Shown here: piece by piece, positions 17,127 through 26,655 of the stretch
Layout of the letters: each line of letters begins with the position of its first letter
Numbering within the stretch: position 1 is the first letter of the stretch
NCBI GenBank assembly: GCA_035352895.1
Contig: DAOPYN010000008.1
Location: 1 to 64,000, forward strand
Direction of reading: 5' to 3'
Source of the DNA: UBA5070 sp035352895
GTDB lineage: Bacteria > Fibrobacterota > Fibrobacteria > UBA5070
DNA: 64,000 bases
Position numbers and translations under genes: made by a program
Notes under the pieces: generated by a model
What the model saw: only the letters and a program-made list of their open reading frames with translations
Told to the model about the DNA's origin: nothing
Databases searched by the model: none

Positions 17127-17753
17127 CTAGGCTGACTCCGATCCCAGCCACCAGTTGGCACGCAGGAGACCCGCCACGGAAATCGCATCCGTGATGCGGC
17201 CATCCAAGGCCATGGCCACCGCCTCGGGTAAGGGCACGCGCAGGAGCTTCATGTCCCCTTCCGTGGACTCGCGATGCAGCTCGCCCTCGGCAAGTCCGCG
17301 AGCCAACCATAGGCTGGCCTCTTCATCGCACACGGAATTGGACGGATGCAGGAGTCCCAGCGGAATCCACTGGGTGGCGGCAAGTCCGGTTTCCTCCAAC
17401 AGCTCGCGCTGCATCTCCACAAGCGGATCCACATCCATCCGCCCTCCCCCTTCGGGGATCTCCCAGGTCCATCGATCCAGCGGATACCGGTGCTGCCCCA
17501 CCAAGGTCACCGTGCCGTCGTCGTGTAGCGGCACGCAACCCAAAGCGCGATTCTTGAAGTGGACCAGTCCATAGATCCCCTGCCTGCCGCTGGGGTCTTC
17601 CACCTCGTGGTGTTCCACCCGGATCCAGGGATTGTTGTAGGTGACCGCCCGCGAGGTTCTGATCCACGGTCCGATCTGGACGCGCTCCTCCCAGATGGAT
17701 CCTTCCTTGGGGTCGGAGTCGTGGAGATGACCGGCCTGATCTCTGCTGGGCAT
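17127..17753 (-). CDS. NUDIX hydrolase, ADP-ribose pyrophosphatase-like
   Basis: A 208-residue NUDIX protein. The fold is visible as VTLVGQHRYPLDRWTWEIPE followed by the Nudix box ending RELLEETGL. The catalytic Glu pair of that box is intact, but the first conserved Glu (seven residues before the RE) is Val. Length and the QHRYP/EIPEG pattern fit ADP-ribose pyrophosphatase-type enzymes, which split NDP-sugars into a sugar phosphate and a nucleotide. AAGGA lies 7 bases before the ATG at 17753. Last gene of the operon with the GH57 enzyme, which would suit a nucleotide-sugar substrate; this is inference. Confidence 0.85.
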   Translation of the reverse strand: MPSRDQAGHLHDSDPKEGSIWEERVQIGPWIRTSRAVTYNNPWIRVEHHEVEDPSGRQGIYGLVHFKNRALGCVPLHDDGTVTLVGQHRYPLDRWTWEIPEGGGRMDVDPLVEMQRELLEETGLAATQWIPLGLLHPSNSVCDEEASLWLARGLAEGELHRESTEGDMKLLRVPLPEAVAMALDGRITDAISVAGLLRANWWLGSESA

Positions 17754-17764
17754 GCGATCCTTCT

Positions 17765-19348
17765 TTACAGGAAATCCCGGTAATCGACGTCGGAAAAGAT
17801 GTTGTCGCGGCTTTCCAGGGCAGCCAGCTCCTCCAACGGAACGGTTTGATTGTCGCGCAGGATCTCGTAGAGCCGGTTGAAGGCCACCAGGTGCTCCCTG
17901 GTACGGGCCACGGCGTATTCCACGGAGGTTCCCGTGCGCATGATGAAGGCCCAGTCGGAACTCTGGGCCAAGTACAGCTCGCGGGCCATCTGGTCCAGGG
18001 CGCGCTTGTAGTCTCCCCATGCGTCGGGGTAGCGACGCGCCATTTCCACCATGCGGTCGGCAGCGGCGTGCAGGTGTGGATAGATCCAGTCGTTCGTGGG
18101 GTTCACCCACACGTCGGCGTAGCCCAGGTGTCCCCATGTGCTGAAGGCCGGCTGCTGGCGCTGGTTCACCGGATGGGCCTCCAGGTAGTCGGAGGGCCGG
18201 ATGGGGACCAGGTCGTCCTGGTCGAAATGGATCTTCTTGAAGACGTAGTAGAGGAACTCGGGGCCTTCGTACCACCAGTGGCCGTAGAGTTCGGCGTCGT
18301 ACGGAGCCACGATCAGCGGAGGCCGGTCCATGAAGCGCGAAAGCCAATCCACCTGCTTGCGGCGGTTGTTCACGAAATCTTCCGCGTGCACCGCGGTCTT
18401 GGCGAAGGCCTTGGCGGGATCGTAGGGTTCCTGGGCCACGCCCTTGCCGGTGATGCGGTAGTACTTGAAGCCCGTGTTGGTGCGCAATCCCGGGATGTGC
18501 TGGAAATCGTGGAGGTATTCCTCGTCCAGGTCGAAACCGATGTCGCGGTAGAATTCGCGGTAGTCGGGATCTCCGGGGTATCCGGTCTCCGCCGACCACA
18601 CCGCGCGGCTGGTCTCGGGGTCCCGGGCGAAGCAGGCCGGCCCCGCTCCCGTGATGGTGGGCGCGTACACGCCAAAGCGCGGAGGCGGCTGCCCGAAGAG
18701 GATGCCGTGGGTGTCGGTGAAGAAGTATCCGATGCCGGCGGCGGCCAATTCCTGTTCAAGGCCCTCGTAGTATCCGCATTCCGCCAGCCAGATGCCGTTG
18801 GGATTGCGTCCGAAATGGCGTTTGTGGGCACGCACGCCCTGGCGGATCTGGGCGCGTATCGCGGCCGGATTCTGTCGCAAGGCGGGCAGGAAGCCGTGGG
18901 TGGCGTTGCAGGTGACGATCTCGAGGTTTCCCCGGTCCTGCCAATGGCGGAAACCGCCCAGCAGGTCGCCTCCGTACCACTCCCCGAAGAACCGTCGGCA
19001 CCAGGTGAACTTGTCGTGGTACATCCGGGCAAGCGACTGGAAGCGCGGCACGTACTGGGTGCGCCGCAGCTCCTTCTCCGAAAGCGCGATCAGATGGTCC
19101 AGATGCTCCAGGTAGCGCTGGCGCAGGAGCGGATCGGCGAGCATCTCGGCCAGGGGCGGGGTGATTGACATGGCCAGGCGAAAGCGCACACCCTCCGCGT
19201 CCAGGCGGTTGAATACGTCCAGAAGCGGGATGTAGGTCTCGGTGATGGCCTCGAAAAGCCAATCCTCCTCGAGGTGCCGGGCGTTCTCTGGGTGGCGGAC
19301 AAACGGCAGATGGGCGTGCAGGAGCAGCCCCAGGTATCCCTTCGCCAC
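17765..19348 (-). CDS. GH57 family 1,4-alpha-glucan branching-type enzyme
   Basis: A 527-residue glycoside hydrolase family 57 protein of the DUF1957-type branching-enzyme group, acting on alpha-glucan in the cytoplasm (no signal peptide). The N-terminus LLLHAHLPFVRHPE is the family start. WLAECGYY near residue 186 carries the expected nucleophile Glu, and APYDAELYGHWWYEGP near residue 344 the acid/base Asp. The full barrel and C-terminal helical domain are present at normal length. The start is GTG at 19348, 3 bases after the previous stop. Branching versus amylase activity cannot be settled from sequence alone. DUF4912 encoded just upstream is a frequent partner of this subfamily. Confidence 0.9.
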   Translation of the reverse strand: MAKGYLGLLLHAHLPFVRHPENARHLEEDWLFEAITETYIPLLDVFNRLDAEGVRFRLAMSITPPLAEMLADPLLRQRYLEHLDHLIALSEKELRRTQYVPRFQSLARMYHDKFTWCRRFFGEWYGGDLLGGFRHWQDRGNLEIVTCNATHGFLPALRQNPAAIRAQIRQGVRAHKRHFGRNPNGIWLAECGYYEGLEQELAAAGIGYFFTDTHGILFGQPPPRFGVYAPTITGAGPACFARDPETSRAVWSAETGYPGDPDYREFYRDIGFDLDEEYLHDFQHIPGLRTNTGFKYYRITGKGVAQEPYDPAKAFAKTAVHAEDFVNNRRKQVDWLSRFMDRPPLIVAPYDAELYGHWWYEGPEFLYYVFKKIHFDQDDLVPIRPSDYLEAHPVNQRQQPAFSTWGHLGYADVWVNPTNDWIYPHLHAAADRMVEMARRYPDAWGDYKRALDQMARELYLAQSSDWAFIMRTGTSVEYAVARTREHLVAFNRLYEILRDNQTVPLEELAALESRDNIFSDVDYRDFL

Positions 19349-19351
19349 GCG

Positions 19352-20689
19352 TCAGTCTGTCCAGCGCCGGGCGGCGGGCTTCGCCTCGCGGACCTGGTCG
19401 CCGTCGCGATCCACCGCGCGCACGTCCATCTTCAGTTCGGTTCCGTGCGAGAATGGGAACTTGACGCGGAAGGTGCCATCCGGATTCAGTTGCAAGGGAC
19501 GTCCCATGAGAGTCACCTGGGCATCCGGTTCGGTGGCGCCGTAGAGGACAAGCTCCGTCTCCACCCACAGCCAGAAGTCCTTCTGGCGGTTCTTGGGAGG
19601 CTGGAACTCCCCGGAGGAGAGCCCCGACCAATGGACCTGGGATCCCACCGAGGTATTGCTCCAACTGGAGGGCAGCTGGAGGAATTCGGCGGAATTGGGA
19701 GCCCACGAGCTGGGCGCGAGCTCCATGCGCCCCATCCCCGATCCCCACGAGGTGAGCCAGGCGGCCCCGCCCATCAGGTGCGAACCCGCGCTGCGTTCGC
19801 GCAGCTTGCGGATGAGATCCTGGATGCCCTCGCCGTCGCCCAATCCGGCGGCGGCGCGGAAGAGCTCCTCGGAAGCGATGGAGATCCACTCCTCCTGGCT
19901 GCCCACCTGGGCCATGCCGGGCTCGAAACCCACCGGCTGGGAGCGGGCCACGCCTCTCCATTCGCCTTGCGGGGTGATCCAGCCGTATTCGAAGGTGTAC
20001 ACGCGCCCCTGGTAGGGAAGCTTGGCGTACCAGGAACGGGCGAAGGGAGCCACTTCGATGTCCAATGCGACCGGCGCGTTGGTGCCGTCGAAGTACAGCC
20101 CCGTGGTGTCGAAACCACGCAACCGCAGCATTCCCTCGCTGGTGGGCATGGACTGACGGGTCTCGGGAGAGACTTCCCAGTAGAGGTGGGTCCACTCGGG
20201 ATCCTTGGGGATCGCGACCAGGCGATCCAGCCCGTATTCACCGGGAAGTTCGCCGGACAGGAGGGCGGATTTTGCCTGTCCCGTCTTGACGGGGCGGGTC
20301 GGCTTGGCCTTGCGCTGCGCCAGCGGCGCCACGGCGGGCACCTTGGTGGTGGCCTTGGAGCGGGTCAGGCGCGATGCCTTGACCTCGACCGCGGGGACGG
20401 ATTTCGACACCGAAGCCTTGCTCGCGACGACCTTGGAAGCAGACGCCTTGGCGGCAGGCTGCTTGGCGGGCACGGTGGAAGCGGGTTTCGCGGCGACCGT
20501 GACAGGAACTTTCGCGACGGATTTCGAAGCGGGCTTCGCCGTCGCCTTCGCAGGCGCCTTGGAAACGGGCTTGGAAGCCTTGGTCCGGGAATCAGCTGTC
20601 GCGGCAAGCTTGTGCTGCGTCGGCCTGTTTTCCCCGACCACCTTCTTGGTGGCCGAGGCGCGGTTTGATTTTGCAGGGCTCGGCGCCAT
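19352..20689 (-). CDS. DUF4912 protein with histone-H1-like N-terminus
   Basis: A 445-residue protein. Residues 1-140 are low complexity, almost entirely Ala, Lys, Ser, Pro, Val and Thr, like histone H1 tails. Residues about 150-260 are the DUF4912 domain (LVAIPKDPEWTHLYWEV, then AKLPYQGRVYTFEYGWI). The rest includes a Trp/Ser-rich stretch and a last segment with LMGRPLQLNPDGTFRVKFPF, a typical ending of these proteins. DUF4912 genes are often beside GH57 branching enzymes, as here; the role is unknown. GGAG precedes the ATG at 20689. The basic tail could bind nucleic acid or an anionic polymer; this is inference. Confidence 0.85.
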   Translation of the reverse strand: MAPSPAKSNRASATKKVVGENRPTQHKLAATADSRTKASKPVSKAPAKATAKPASKSVAKVPVTVAAKPASTVPAKQPAAKASASKVVASKASVSKSVPAVEVKASRLTRSKATTKVPAVAPLAQRKAKPTRPVKTGQAKSALLSGELPGEYGLDRLVAIPKDPEWTHLYWEVSPETRQSMPTSEGMLRLRGFDTTGLYFDGTNAPVALDIEVAPFARSWYAKLPYQGRVYTFEYGWITPQGEWRGVARSQPVGFEPGMAQVGSQEEWISIASEELFRAAAGLGDGEGIQDLIRKLRERSAGSHLMGGAAWLTSWGSGMGRMELAPSSWAPNSAEFLQLPSSWSNTSVGSQVHWSGLSSGEFQPPKNRQKDFWLWVETELVLYGATEPDAQVTLMGRPLQLNPDGTFRVKFPFSHGTELKMDVRAVDRDGDQVREAKPAARRWTD

Positions 20690-20710
20690 CGACGTCTCCT
20701 CGAAAAGGGA

Positions 20711-21865
20711 TCACCTGCGGGTTCTGAAGGACTTCCCCCAGGAACTGGCTCCAGTAACGCTAACATACAACCGAACGAAGGTTTCCTTCAACGCGGGCCC
20801 TCCGTTGTCCACGTCATTTTGCCCTACTTGGAGCGAAAGATCAAGGGTTCCCGAATTTCCAAGAGGCATGCCCATGCCCGTGGTGCCAGCGATTGTCACG
20901 ACTTCGCCGGGACCGCCGAACCCGCCCATGGCACCGGCGCGGAAGGACAGGCGCCGCCAATAATCGTCGTAGCGGTCGGCGGAACCCTCCCGCTGCCACC
21001 CGATTCCACCCTGGTGCTGGCGCGAAGCCCCGGACTCGATCCCCTCCCAGGAGGTGGTCTGGTAGGATCCCACCAGCGCATGCCGGCCATGGAATCTCCA
21101 GCCCAGCGCTGTGCCGATGGACTGGGCGGGGGTGACGCTGGTGGTGGTGGGAGCCGGAAACTCGTGGTTGGTGGCGCCACGGCTGGAGGTCACCTCCACG
21201 TCGCCTGCGAAATCCATCCAGACGCCCACATCGAGATTCGATCTGGTGAAATAGGCGGATGCAGTCCAGTAGTCGCCCCAGAACTTGTGGCGCACGGTAT
21301 CGCGCAACTTCAGCGAGGATGCCTCGTCCGAAGCCTGGAAGGTCTCCATGCGCAGGATCCGGTCCGTCCCCAGCACCCGGTGGTAGGTCGCTCCCAGCGA
21401 CAGGCCGCGGGCCCAGGGGATGGCGTAGGCGTAGCCCAGGTCGCCCTGGAAACTTCCACCCTCCCCGGAAAGGCTCACCATGGAGTCGGAGGACATCCAG
21501 TCCATCGCCCGCTGGTAGCGCTGCCAGTAACCGAGCCCCACGTGTCCGAACCGCCCCATGGGAATGGACAGGCTCACCCGCGGAAGGACCGCGGTGCTCA
21601 CGGTGTTCTGGGTCTTGTCGTCGTCGATGGTGACCAATCCCGGCGCCACTTGGACTTCGAAAGCGGTGAGGGTGGCGAAGGCCGACCTGGCTTCCAGACG
21701 CGGATCCCAGGAGCGATCGGTGCGCAAGGCCGCGCCGGCCTCGCCCATGGCCCGAGAGGGACCATCGGCGCTGGAGGTTTCCAGGCCCCATCCCAGGATG
21801 GCCCGGGGGCTCTGGGCGGAAGCGACGGCACAGGTGGCGAGAATCAGGGAATACAGGGCGCGCAT
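20711..21865 (-). CDS. outer-membrane beta-barrel protein, unknown family
   Basis: A 384-residue exported protein with signal peptide MRALYSLILATCAVASAQ. The mature part alternates aromatic and polar residues in short beta-strand-like segments (for example VGLGYWQRYQRAMDW, LSLGATYHRVLGTDR and FVRLYVSVTG) and opens with a DGPSRAMGEAGAAL segment like that of PorV/FadL-type barrels. I therefore call it a probable outer-membrane barrel without a named family. GGAGG lies upstream of ATG 21865, and that A is shared with the stop of the upstream lipoprotein gene (TGATG), so translation is coupled. Confidence 0.7.
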   Translation of the reverse strand: MRALYSLILATCAVASAQSPRAILGWGLETSSADGPSRAMGEAGAALRTDRSWDPRLEARSAFATLTAFEVQVAPGLVTIDDDKTQNTVSTAVLPRVSLSIPMGRFGHVGLGYWQRYQRAMDWMSSDSMVSLSGEGGSFQGDLGYAYAIPWARGLSLGATYHRVLGTDRILRMETFQASDEASSLKLRDTVRHKFWGDYWTASAYFTRSNLDVGVWMDFAGDVEVTSSRGATNHEFPAPTTTSVTPAQSIGTALGWRFHGRHALVGSYQTTSWEGIESGASRQHQGGIGWQREGSADRYDDYWRRLSFRAGAMGGFGGPGEVVTIAGTTGMGMPLGNSGTLDLSLQVGQNDVDNGGPALKETFVRLYVSVTGASSWGKSFRTRR

Positions 21866-23448
21866 CAGATGTTTCCTCCGTCGCGAGGACGAACCAGGAC
21901 ACGGATGGAATCGATCCATTGGCTGGGAGACGAGCTATGGGCGGTCCAGAGATCCAAGCCATAGACGTTCCCGCCCACGGGAACGATGTCCAGGACCACC
22001 TTGCGAGCCTTCTGTTGGATCACTTGGGAAAGCGCCGAGCGGATTTCCAATTCCACCCGGTTGGAACCTGCCCCCAGAGTGGCGCCGGAACGCCATCCCA
22101 AAGAATCGCTTTGGGAGTCGGGGTTGTAGGTCGCGTACAGGCGGGTCCACTTGACCCGGAGCTTGGCGCCACCGTGGCCAGAGCCCTCCGAACGGATGGC
22201 TACCCGCAAGTTGTTCAGGACCGGGAACTCCGCATGGTCGGGCTGGTCCAATCGCAACCAGAAATGGGTTTGCAGATAATCGCCGAACTTGTTGTTGACG
22301 TAGGCGAGGTGAACGCCATTCTTCTGCGGCTCGCTCCCGGTCAGCACGGAACAGTCGGCCAGGATGTCCGCGACCAGGGTGGTGCAACGCACTCCCACGG
22401 AGCTTCCTGCCTCGCTTTCGGTGAGAACGGAGCTGGGCATCCCCAGGGTGTGTTCCAGGGTCAGGCTCGAGGAATCCTCCCGTTCCACCACCCGGGCCAC
22501 CACCTGCATGCGGGCGCTGGTCGGATTGGACACGAGTTTGTCGAATCCCAAGGAGGCCCGTGCCTGGAGAACATGATAGGAGTGGTCCAATTCCGGAGTG
22601 GACACGTCCGATGGAACCTGGCGGTGCAACGAGGACCGGATGGCGTCTCCATCCAGCTCCAAGCGGACCCGGCGCCCCGAACCGGCCCACCATCCGATGA
22701 CATCCGAGGATGCTCCGGACGCCCGCATCTGCACCGATCGCGTCGCGGTCTGATTCAGCCAGGTTCCCACGGTCAAGGACGGCAGGGAATCGATTCGGAT
22801 GGAGGGCTGCTGGAGGAACCGCACCAAGCTGGGCTGGGCTGCGGAAACCACCTGGGGATCCAGGATCACGGCAAGCCAACCGCGATCGGATGCCGAGGTG
22901 GCCAGGATCGAATCGCTCACCGAGGCAGGAAGCGGGATGGAATGCATTCCATCTGCATCGGAAGTGGGATTCACCACAGTGTCCAGCACCACCCGCAAGC
23001 CGGGAAGGCCCGACGGCTCCACACCCATGAACACAGCCGGAAGCGAGGCGCCAGCGCCTTTGGCCAGGACCATCCTCAGGCGCAGGCGGGGTGCCCAGGT
23101 GGCATCCGAGACGGTGAAGTCCAGCGATTTGAGGGGGTTTGTCCGCAAGCCGTCCGGCCCGCCCCAGGCGGAGGGAGTGCGCAGATCGAAGCCCAGAACC
23201 GTCCGGATGGAATCCGAACCGACGGTTCCCGCCACCAGGATCCCCATGCCGGGCAGGGATGGGTAGCCCTCGGGCGAAAGCGCCTCCACGGAACGCGTGG
23301 AGGCGGCAAGGGTGGCGTTGGACCGAGCGGAGACGGTTTCTCCCTGGGCATCCAGGAATGCCCCTCCGGCGTAGTTGCTGGAATCTGAGAATCCGCACCC
23401 GGCGAGCATTGACGCCGAGAGAAGCGCGACCGAAATCCTTGGATTCAC
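21865..23448 (-). CDS. lipoprotein of unknown function
   Basis: A 527-residue lipoprotein with lipobox LAGC (Cys18). The mature chain is Ser/Val/Leu-rich and beta-like, and contains paired segments such as VLGFDLRTPSAW, LRVVLDTVV and VELEIRSALSQVIQQ, reminiscent of secreted proteins with DNRLRE-like beta domains. I cannot assign a family. The start is GTG at 23448 with GGAAAGG six bases upstream; a much longer open frame upstream reads antisense to topB and is not protein-like. First gene of a five-gene operon; being co-translated with the outer-membrane barrel, it is likely to work with it. Confidence 0.7.
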   Translation of the reverse strand: MNPRISVALLSASMLAGCGFSDSSNYAGGAFLDAQGETVSARSNATLAASTRSVEALSPEGYPSLPGMGILVAGTVGSDSIRTVLGFDLRTPSAWGGPDGLRTNPLKSLDFTVSDATWAPRLRLRMVLAKGAGASLPAVFMGVEPSGLPGLRVVLDTVVNPTSDADGMHSIPLPASVSDSILATSASDRGWLAVILDPQVVSAAQPSLVRFLQQPSIRIDSLPSLTVGTWLNQTATRSVQMRASGASSDVIGWWAGSGRRVRLELDGDAIRSSLHRQVPSDVSTPELDHSYHVLQARASLGFDKLVSNPTSARMQVVARVVEREDSSSLTLEHTLGMPSSVLTESEAGSSVGVRCTTLVADILADCSVLTGSEPQKNGVHLAYVNNKFGDYLQTHFWLRLDQPDHAEFPVLNNLRVAIRSEGSGHGGAKLRVKWTRLYATYNPDSQSDSLGWRSGATLGAGSNRVELEIRSALSQVIQQKARKVVLDIVPVGGNVYGLDLWTAHSSSPSQWIDSIRVLVRPRDGGNI

Positions 23449-23575
23449 TGGAACCTTTCCGTTCGATGGGAAGAAGGCCCAAGATACCTTGGACGACAGG
23501 GAATGACTACTCCGAGACTCCCCTTCTTCCAGAAAACCACCCCCTTTTGCGAGTCTGTGGTATGTTTCCGTACCC

Positions 23576-23595
23576 TTCTCGCCCATTCTCGCCCA
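23576..23595 (+). repeat. tandem 10-bp repeat before topB
   Basis: TTCTCGCCCA occurs twice in direct succession, ending 16 bases before the TTG start of topB, in the divergent region between topB and the lipoprotein operon. Confidence 0.7.
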
Positions 23596-23611
23596 TTTTG
23601 GAGTCACTCGA

Positions 23612-26035
23612 TTGAGCAAGAAACTGGTCATCGCCGAAAAACCCTCCGTCGCTCGCGACATCGCCCGTGCCTTGGGAGGCTTCTCCGCCCGTGGCAAGGT
23701 GTTCGAGCGCAACGATCTGATCATCTGCTCCGCGGCCGGCCACCTGGTGGAACTGTGCATGCCGGAGGACCTGGACAAGAAGAAGTACGGCTTCTGGCGT
23801 CTGGACGCCCTTCCCATCGTGCCGGGGAGCTTTCCTCTCAAGGCATCCAAGGACGACGCGAAATTCCGTGCTCGGCGCAAGAAGACCAAGGAAGAGGAAG
23901 AGGACGAGGGCGGCTCCGAGCTTCTGGACATCATCGAGAAGGAAGCCAAGCGCAAGGACGTGACCGGCCTGATCAACGCCTGCGACGCGGGTCGCGAGGG
24001 CGAGCTGATCTTCACCTACATCGTGAAGTTCCTGGGTGTGGACAAGCCCGCTCAGCGGCTGTGGTTGCAATCCATGACCCAGACGGCCATCAAGGAAGGC
24101 TTCCAGAACCTCCTTCCCACCGCCCAGAAGGCGGGACTCGCCGACGCCGCCATGTGCCGCTCGGAATCCGATTGGCTGGTGGGGATCAACGCAACCCGCG
24201 CCTTCACGGTGCGCCTGTTCGGTCGCGCGGGCAAGGAAACCGCGAACCTGGGACGTGTCCAGACCCCCACCCTGGCCATCCTGGTGGGACGGGAACGGGA
24301 AATCGCCAATTTCAAGCCTCGGCCCTTCTGGACGGCCAAGGGGATCTTCGAGACCGGTGGCGAGACCTACGAAGGCATGTGGATCCGCGAGGACTTCAGG
24401 AAGGGGGACGACCCCGACGACCGCGCCGACCGCATCTGGGAAAAAGCTCTTGCCGACAGCATCCGGGAGCGCTGCAAGGGCAAACCCGCGAAGGCCACCG
24501 ACAAGACCCGCGAAAGCCGCGAGGCGCCTCCCACCCTGTTCGATCTCACCACCCTGCAGCGCGAGGCCAACAAGCGTTTCGGGTACTCCGCCCGCACCAC
24601 ATTGCAGGCGGCCCAAGCCCTCTACGAGCGCCACAAGGTGCTCACCTACCCCCGTACCGACTCCAAGTGCCTGCCGGAAGACTATCCTCCCGAAGTCCAA
24701 CGGATCCTGGGGCAGCTGGTGAGCCCCTACAAGCAGCTTGCGGCGAAGATCACCGACCCCACTCGCGCCGTGAACGCCAAGAAGATCTTCGACAACGCCA
24801 AGATCTCCGACCACTTCGCCATCGTTCCCACCGGTGAAGTCCCGTCCAGCGCGCTTTCGGCGGTGGAATCCAAGATCTACGACCTGGTGGTGCGACGCTT
24901 CCTGGCCGCGTTCCTGGATACGGCCATCTGGAAGATCGTGGAGCGCACGACCCGTGTGGGAGAAGACGCATTCCGCGCCACCGCCAAGGTCCTGTCCGTG
25001 GCCGGGTGGCGCGAGGCCTTCGGGAAGGAAGAGGAGGAGGACGCGGAGATCGGCATCGCCTCCCGTCTCCCAGGACTGGGAGGAGCGTTGGATCGCGTGC
25101 TGACCGAGACGGTCCTTCTGGATGCCTTCGAGACCAAGCCTCCCGCCCGCTACAACGACGCCACCCTGCTGGGGGCCATGGAAAACGCCGGCAAGCTCCT
25201 GGACGACGAGGAATTGGCCGAGGCCATGAAGGAACGCGGCCTGGGAACCCCCGCCACCCGCGCCGAGACCATCGAGAAGCTGGTGAGCGCCCGCTACGTG
25301 ACCCGCGATCGGAAGGACCTGGTCCCCACCGCCAAGGCCATGCAGCTGGTGCACCTGCTCGAGGCCATCCCGGTGCCGGAACTGGTCTCCCCCAGCCTCA
25401 CCGGCGAATGGGAGCACAAGCTCCTGGAGATGGAGAAGGGCCGCATCCGCCGCGAAGCCTTCATGAAGGAGATCGGGACCTTCACCGAATCCATCGTGCA
25501 GAAGGCCAAGGCCTTCGACCACGAGACGGGGTTCGAGGAGAGCGAACCCTTCGGGAAGTGCCCGGTGTGCCAGAAGCCAGTGAAGGAGAAGCTCAAGGCC
25601 TACGAATGCACGGGTTGCGACTTCAAGCTCTACAAGACCCTCAGCCAGCGGATGATCACGCGAGCGGAAGCCGAACAGCTCCTGGAAACCCGCGAGATCG
25701 GCCCCTTGGACGGATTCTTCAGCTTCAAGACCCGCAAGACCTTCTCCGCCCGGGTGAAGCTCACCGACGAGTGGAAGACGGAATTCGTCTTCGAGGAGCG
25801 CGCATCCGGCCCCGACGCGGCCCCCAGCCAGGGCGGTCCAACGGACCTGTCCATCGGTTCGCTCCATCCGGAGTTCCCCTGCCCCAAGTGCCAGGGCCCC
25901 ACCAAGCTGCGCAAGGGCCGCTTCGGTCCGTTCCTTTCCTGCCCGCGCTATCCGGAATGCGACGGCATCGTGAACTTCCGCATCGTGGAAGGAGCCATCG
26001 TTCCCCGCGTCCCGCGCAAGAAGAAGGAGGAGTGA
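23612..26035 (+). CDS. topB: DNA topoisomerase III
   Basis: An 807-residue type IA topoisomerase of the TopB branch; it relaxes and decatenates DNA by single-strand passage. It opens LVIAEKPSVARDIARALG; the Toprim acidic motif is in INACDAGREGELIF near residue 120; the active-site Tyr is in LTYPRTDS near residue 346. The C-terminal part has two zinc-finger-like modules (CPVCQKPV...CTGC near 650 and CPKCQGPT...CPRYPEC near 765), more than E. coli TopB carries. The start is TTG at 23612 with GGAG upstream. The next gene starts 2 bases after the stop. Confidence 0.95.
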   Translation: MSKKLVIAEKPSVARDIARALGGFSARGKVFERNDLIICSAAGHLVELCMPEDLDKKKYGFWRLDALPIVPGSFPLKASKDDAKFRARRKKTKEEEEDEGGSELLDIIEKEAKRKDVTGLINACDAGREGELIFTYIVKFLGVDKPAQRLWLQSMTQTAIKEGFQNLLPTAQKAGLADAAMCRSESDWLVGINATRAFTVRLFGRAGKETANLGRVQTPTLAILVGREREIANFKPRPFWTAKGIFETGGETYEGMWIREDFRKGDDPDDRADRIWEKALADSIRERCKGKPAKATDKTRESREAPPTLFDLTTLQREANKRFGYSARTTLQAAQALYERHKVLTYPRTDSKCLPEDYPPEVQRILGQLVSPYKQLAAKITDPTRAVNAKKIFDNAKISDHFAIVPTGEVPSSALSAVESKIYDLVVRRFLAAFLDTAIWKIVERTTRVGEDAFRATAKVLSVAGWREAFGKEEEEDAEIGIASRLPGLGGALDRVLTETVLLDAFETKPPARYNDATLLGAMENAGKLLDDEELAEAMKERGLGTPATRAETIEKLVSARYVTRDRKDLVPTAKAMQLVHLLEAIPVPELVSPSLTGEWEHKLLEMEKGRIRREAFMKEIGTFTESIVQKAKAFDHETGFEESEPFGKCPVCQKPVKEKLKAYECTGCDFKLYKTLSQRMITRAEAEQLLETREIGPLDGFFSFKTRKTFSARVKLTDEWKTEFVFEERASGPDAAPSQGGPTDLSIGSLHPEFPCPKCQGPTKLRKGRFGPFLSCPRYPECDGIVNFRIVEGAIVPRVPRKKKEE

Positions 26036-26037
26036 GC

Positions 26038-26556
26038 ATGGACACCGTCGCCTGGCAAGGACGTTGGCTGGAAGTGGTCAACCGCGACGGATGGGAGTTC
26101 GTGCGCCGCCGCCGCGCCACCGGCGTGGTGGGGGTCATCGCGGCCACCCCGCAGGGCGAACTGCTCCTGGTCCGCCAGCACCGCCGCCCCGTGGGCGTGG
26201 AGACCATCGAGTTGCCTGCCGGATTGGTGGGCGACGAAGGCGCCGAGGAAGACCCCTTGGTGGCCGCCGGACGCGAACTGGAGGAAGAAACCGGATGGAA
26301 GGCGGGCAAGCTCACCTTCCTTTGCCGGGCTCCTTCGTCGGCCGGACTCACCAGCGAGACGTTGCAGCTGGTCCTGGCGGAAGACCTGGTGCGCACGGGC
26401 GACGGAGGCGGGATTCCCGGCGAAGAGAACATCCGGGTGGAGGCCATTCCCTTGACCCAAGCGGCCTCCTGGCTTTCCGAGAGGATCGCCCAGGGCTCCC
26501 TGGTGGACGCGAAGATCTGGGCTGCCCTGTGGTTTTTGGGGGTTCCCCGGACCTGA
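26038..26556 (+). CDS. NUDIX hydrolase
   Basis: A 172-residue NUDIX hydrolase. Residues about 62-84 contain a complete Nudix box: G, then Glu six residues on, and RELEEETGW. With LLLVRQHRRPVGVETIELPAGLV in front, the pattern fits ADP-ribose pyrophosphatase or a related nucleoside-diphosphate-sugar enzyme. The ATG lies 2 bases after the topB stop with GGAGGAG inside the topB end, so the two are one transcription unit. This second NUDIX protein keeps the Glu that the one at 17127-17753 has lost. Confidence 0.88.
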   Translation: MDTVAWQGRWLEVVNRDGWEFVRRRRATGVVGVIAATPQGELLLVRQHRRPVGVETIELPAGLVGDEGAEEDPLVAAGRELEEETGWKAGKLTFLCRAPSSAGLTSETLQLVLAEDLVRTGDGGGIPGEENIRVEAIPLTQAASWLSERIAQGSLVDAKIWAALWFLGVPRT

Positions 26557-26561
26557 TCGGT

Positions 26562-26580
26562 CGTTTCCCGGCGGGAAACG
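26562..26580 (+). other. intergenic hairpin after the topB operon
   Basis: An 8-bp perfect stem CGTTTCCC/GGGAAACG with a 3-base loop begins 5 bases after the NUDIX stop. No T-run follows, so it is a weak terminator candidate or an mRNA 3'-end stabiliser. Confidence 0.55.
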
Positions 26581-26655
26581 ATCTACGGAACGGCCTGTGA
26601 AAACGGTTGATTTCCCGATGGCACGGGTGGGATCATCTAGGCCATAGGAGAGTCC

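Noticed and set aside
17127..18599. 490-residue reading of the NUDIX gene
   Set aside because: The upstream part is an out-of-frame reading of the GH57 gene. ATG 17753 has its own ribosome site and gives a normal NUDIX length.
23449..24015. N-terminal extension of the 527-residue lipoprotein to 716 residues
   Set aside because: The added stretch lies antisense to topB and has no signal sequence, whereas GTG 23448 has a ribosome site and an immediate lipobox.
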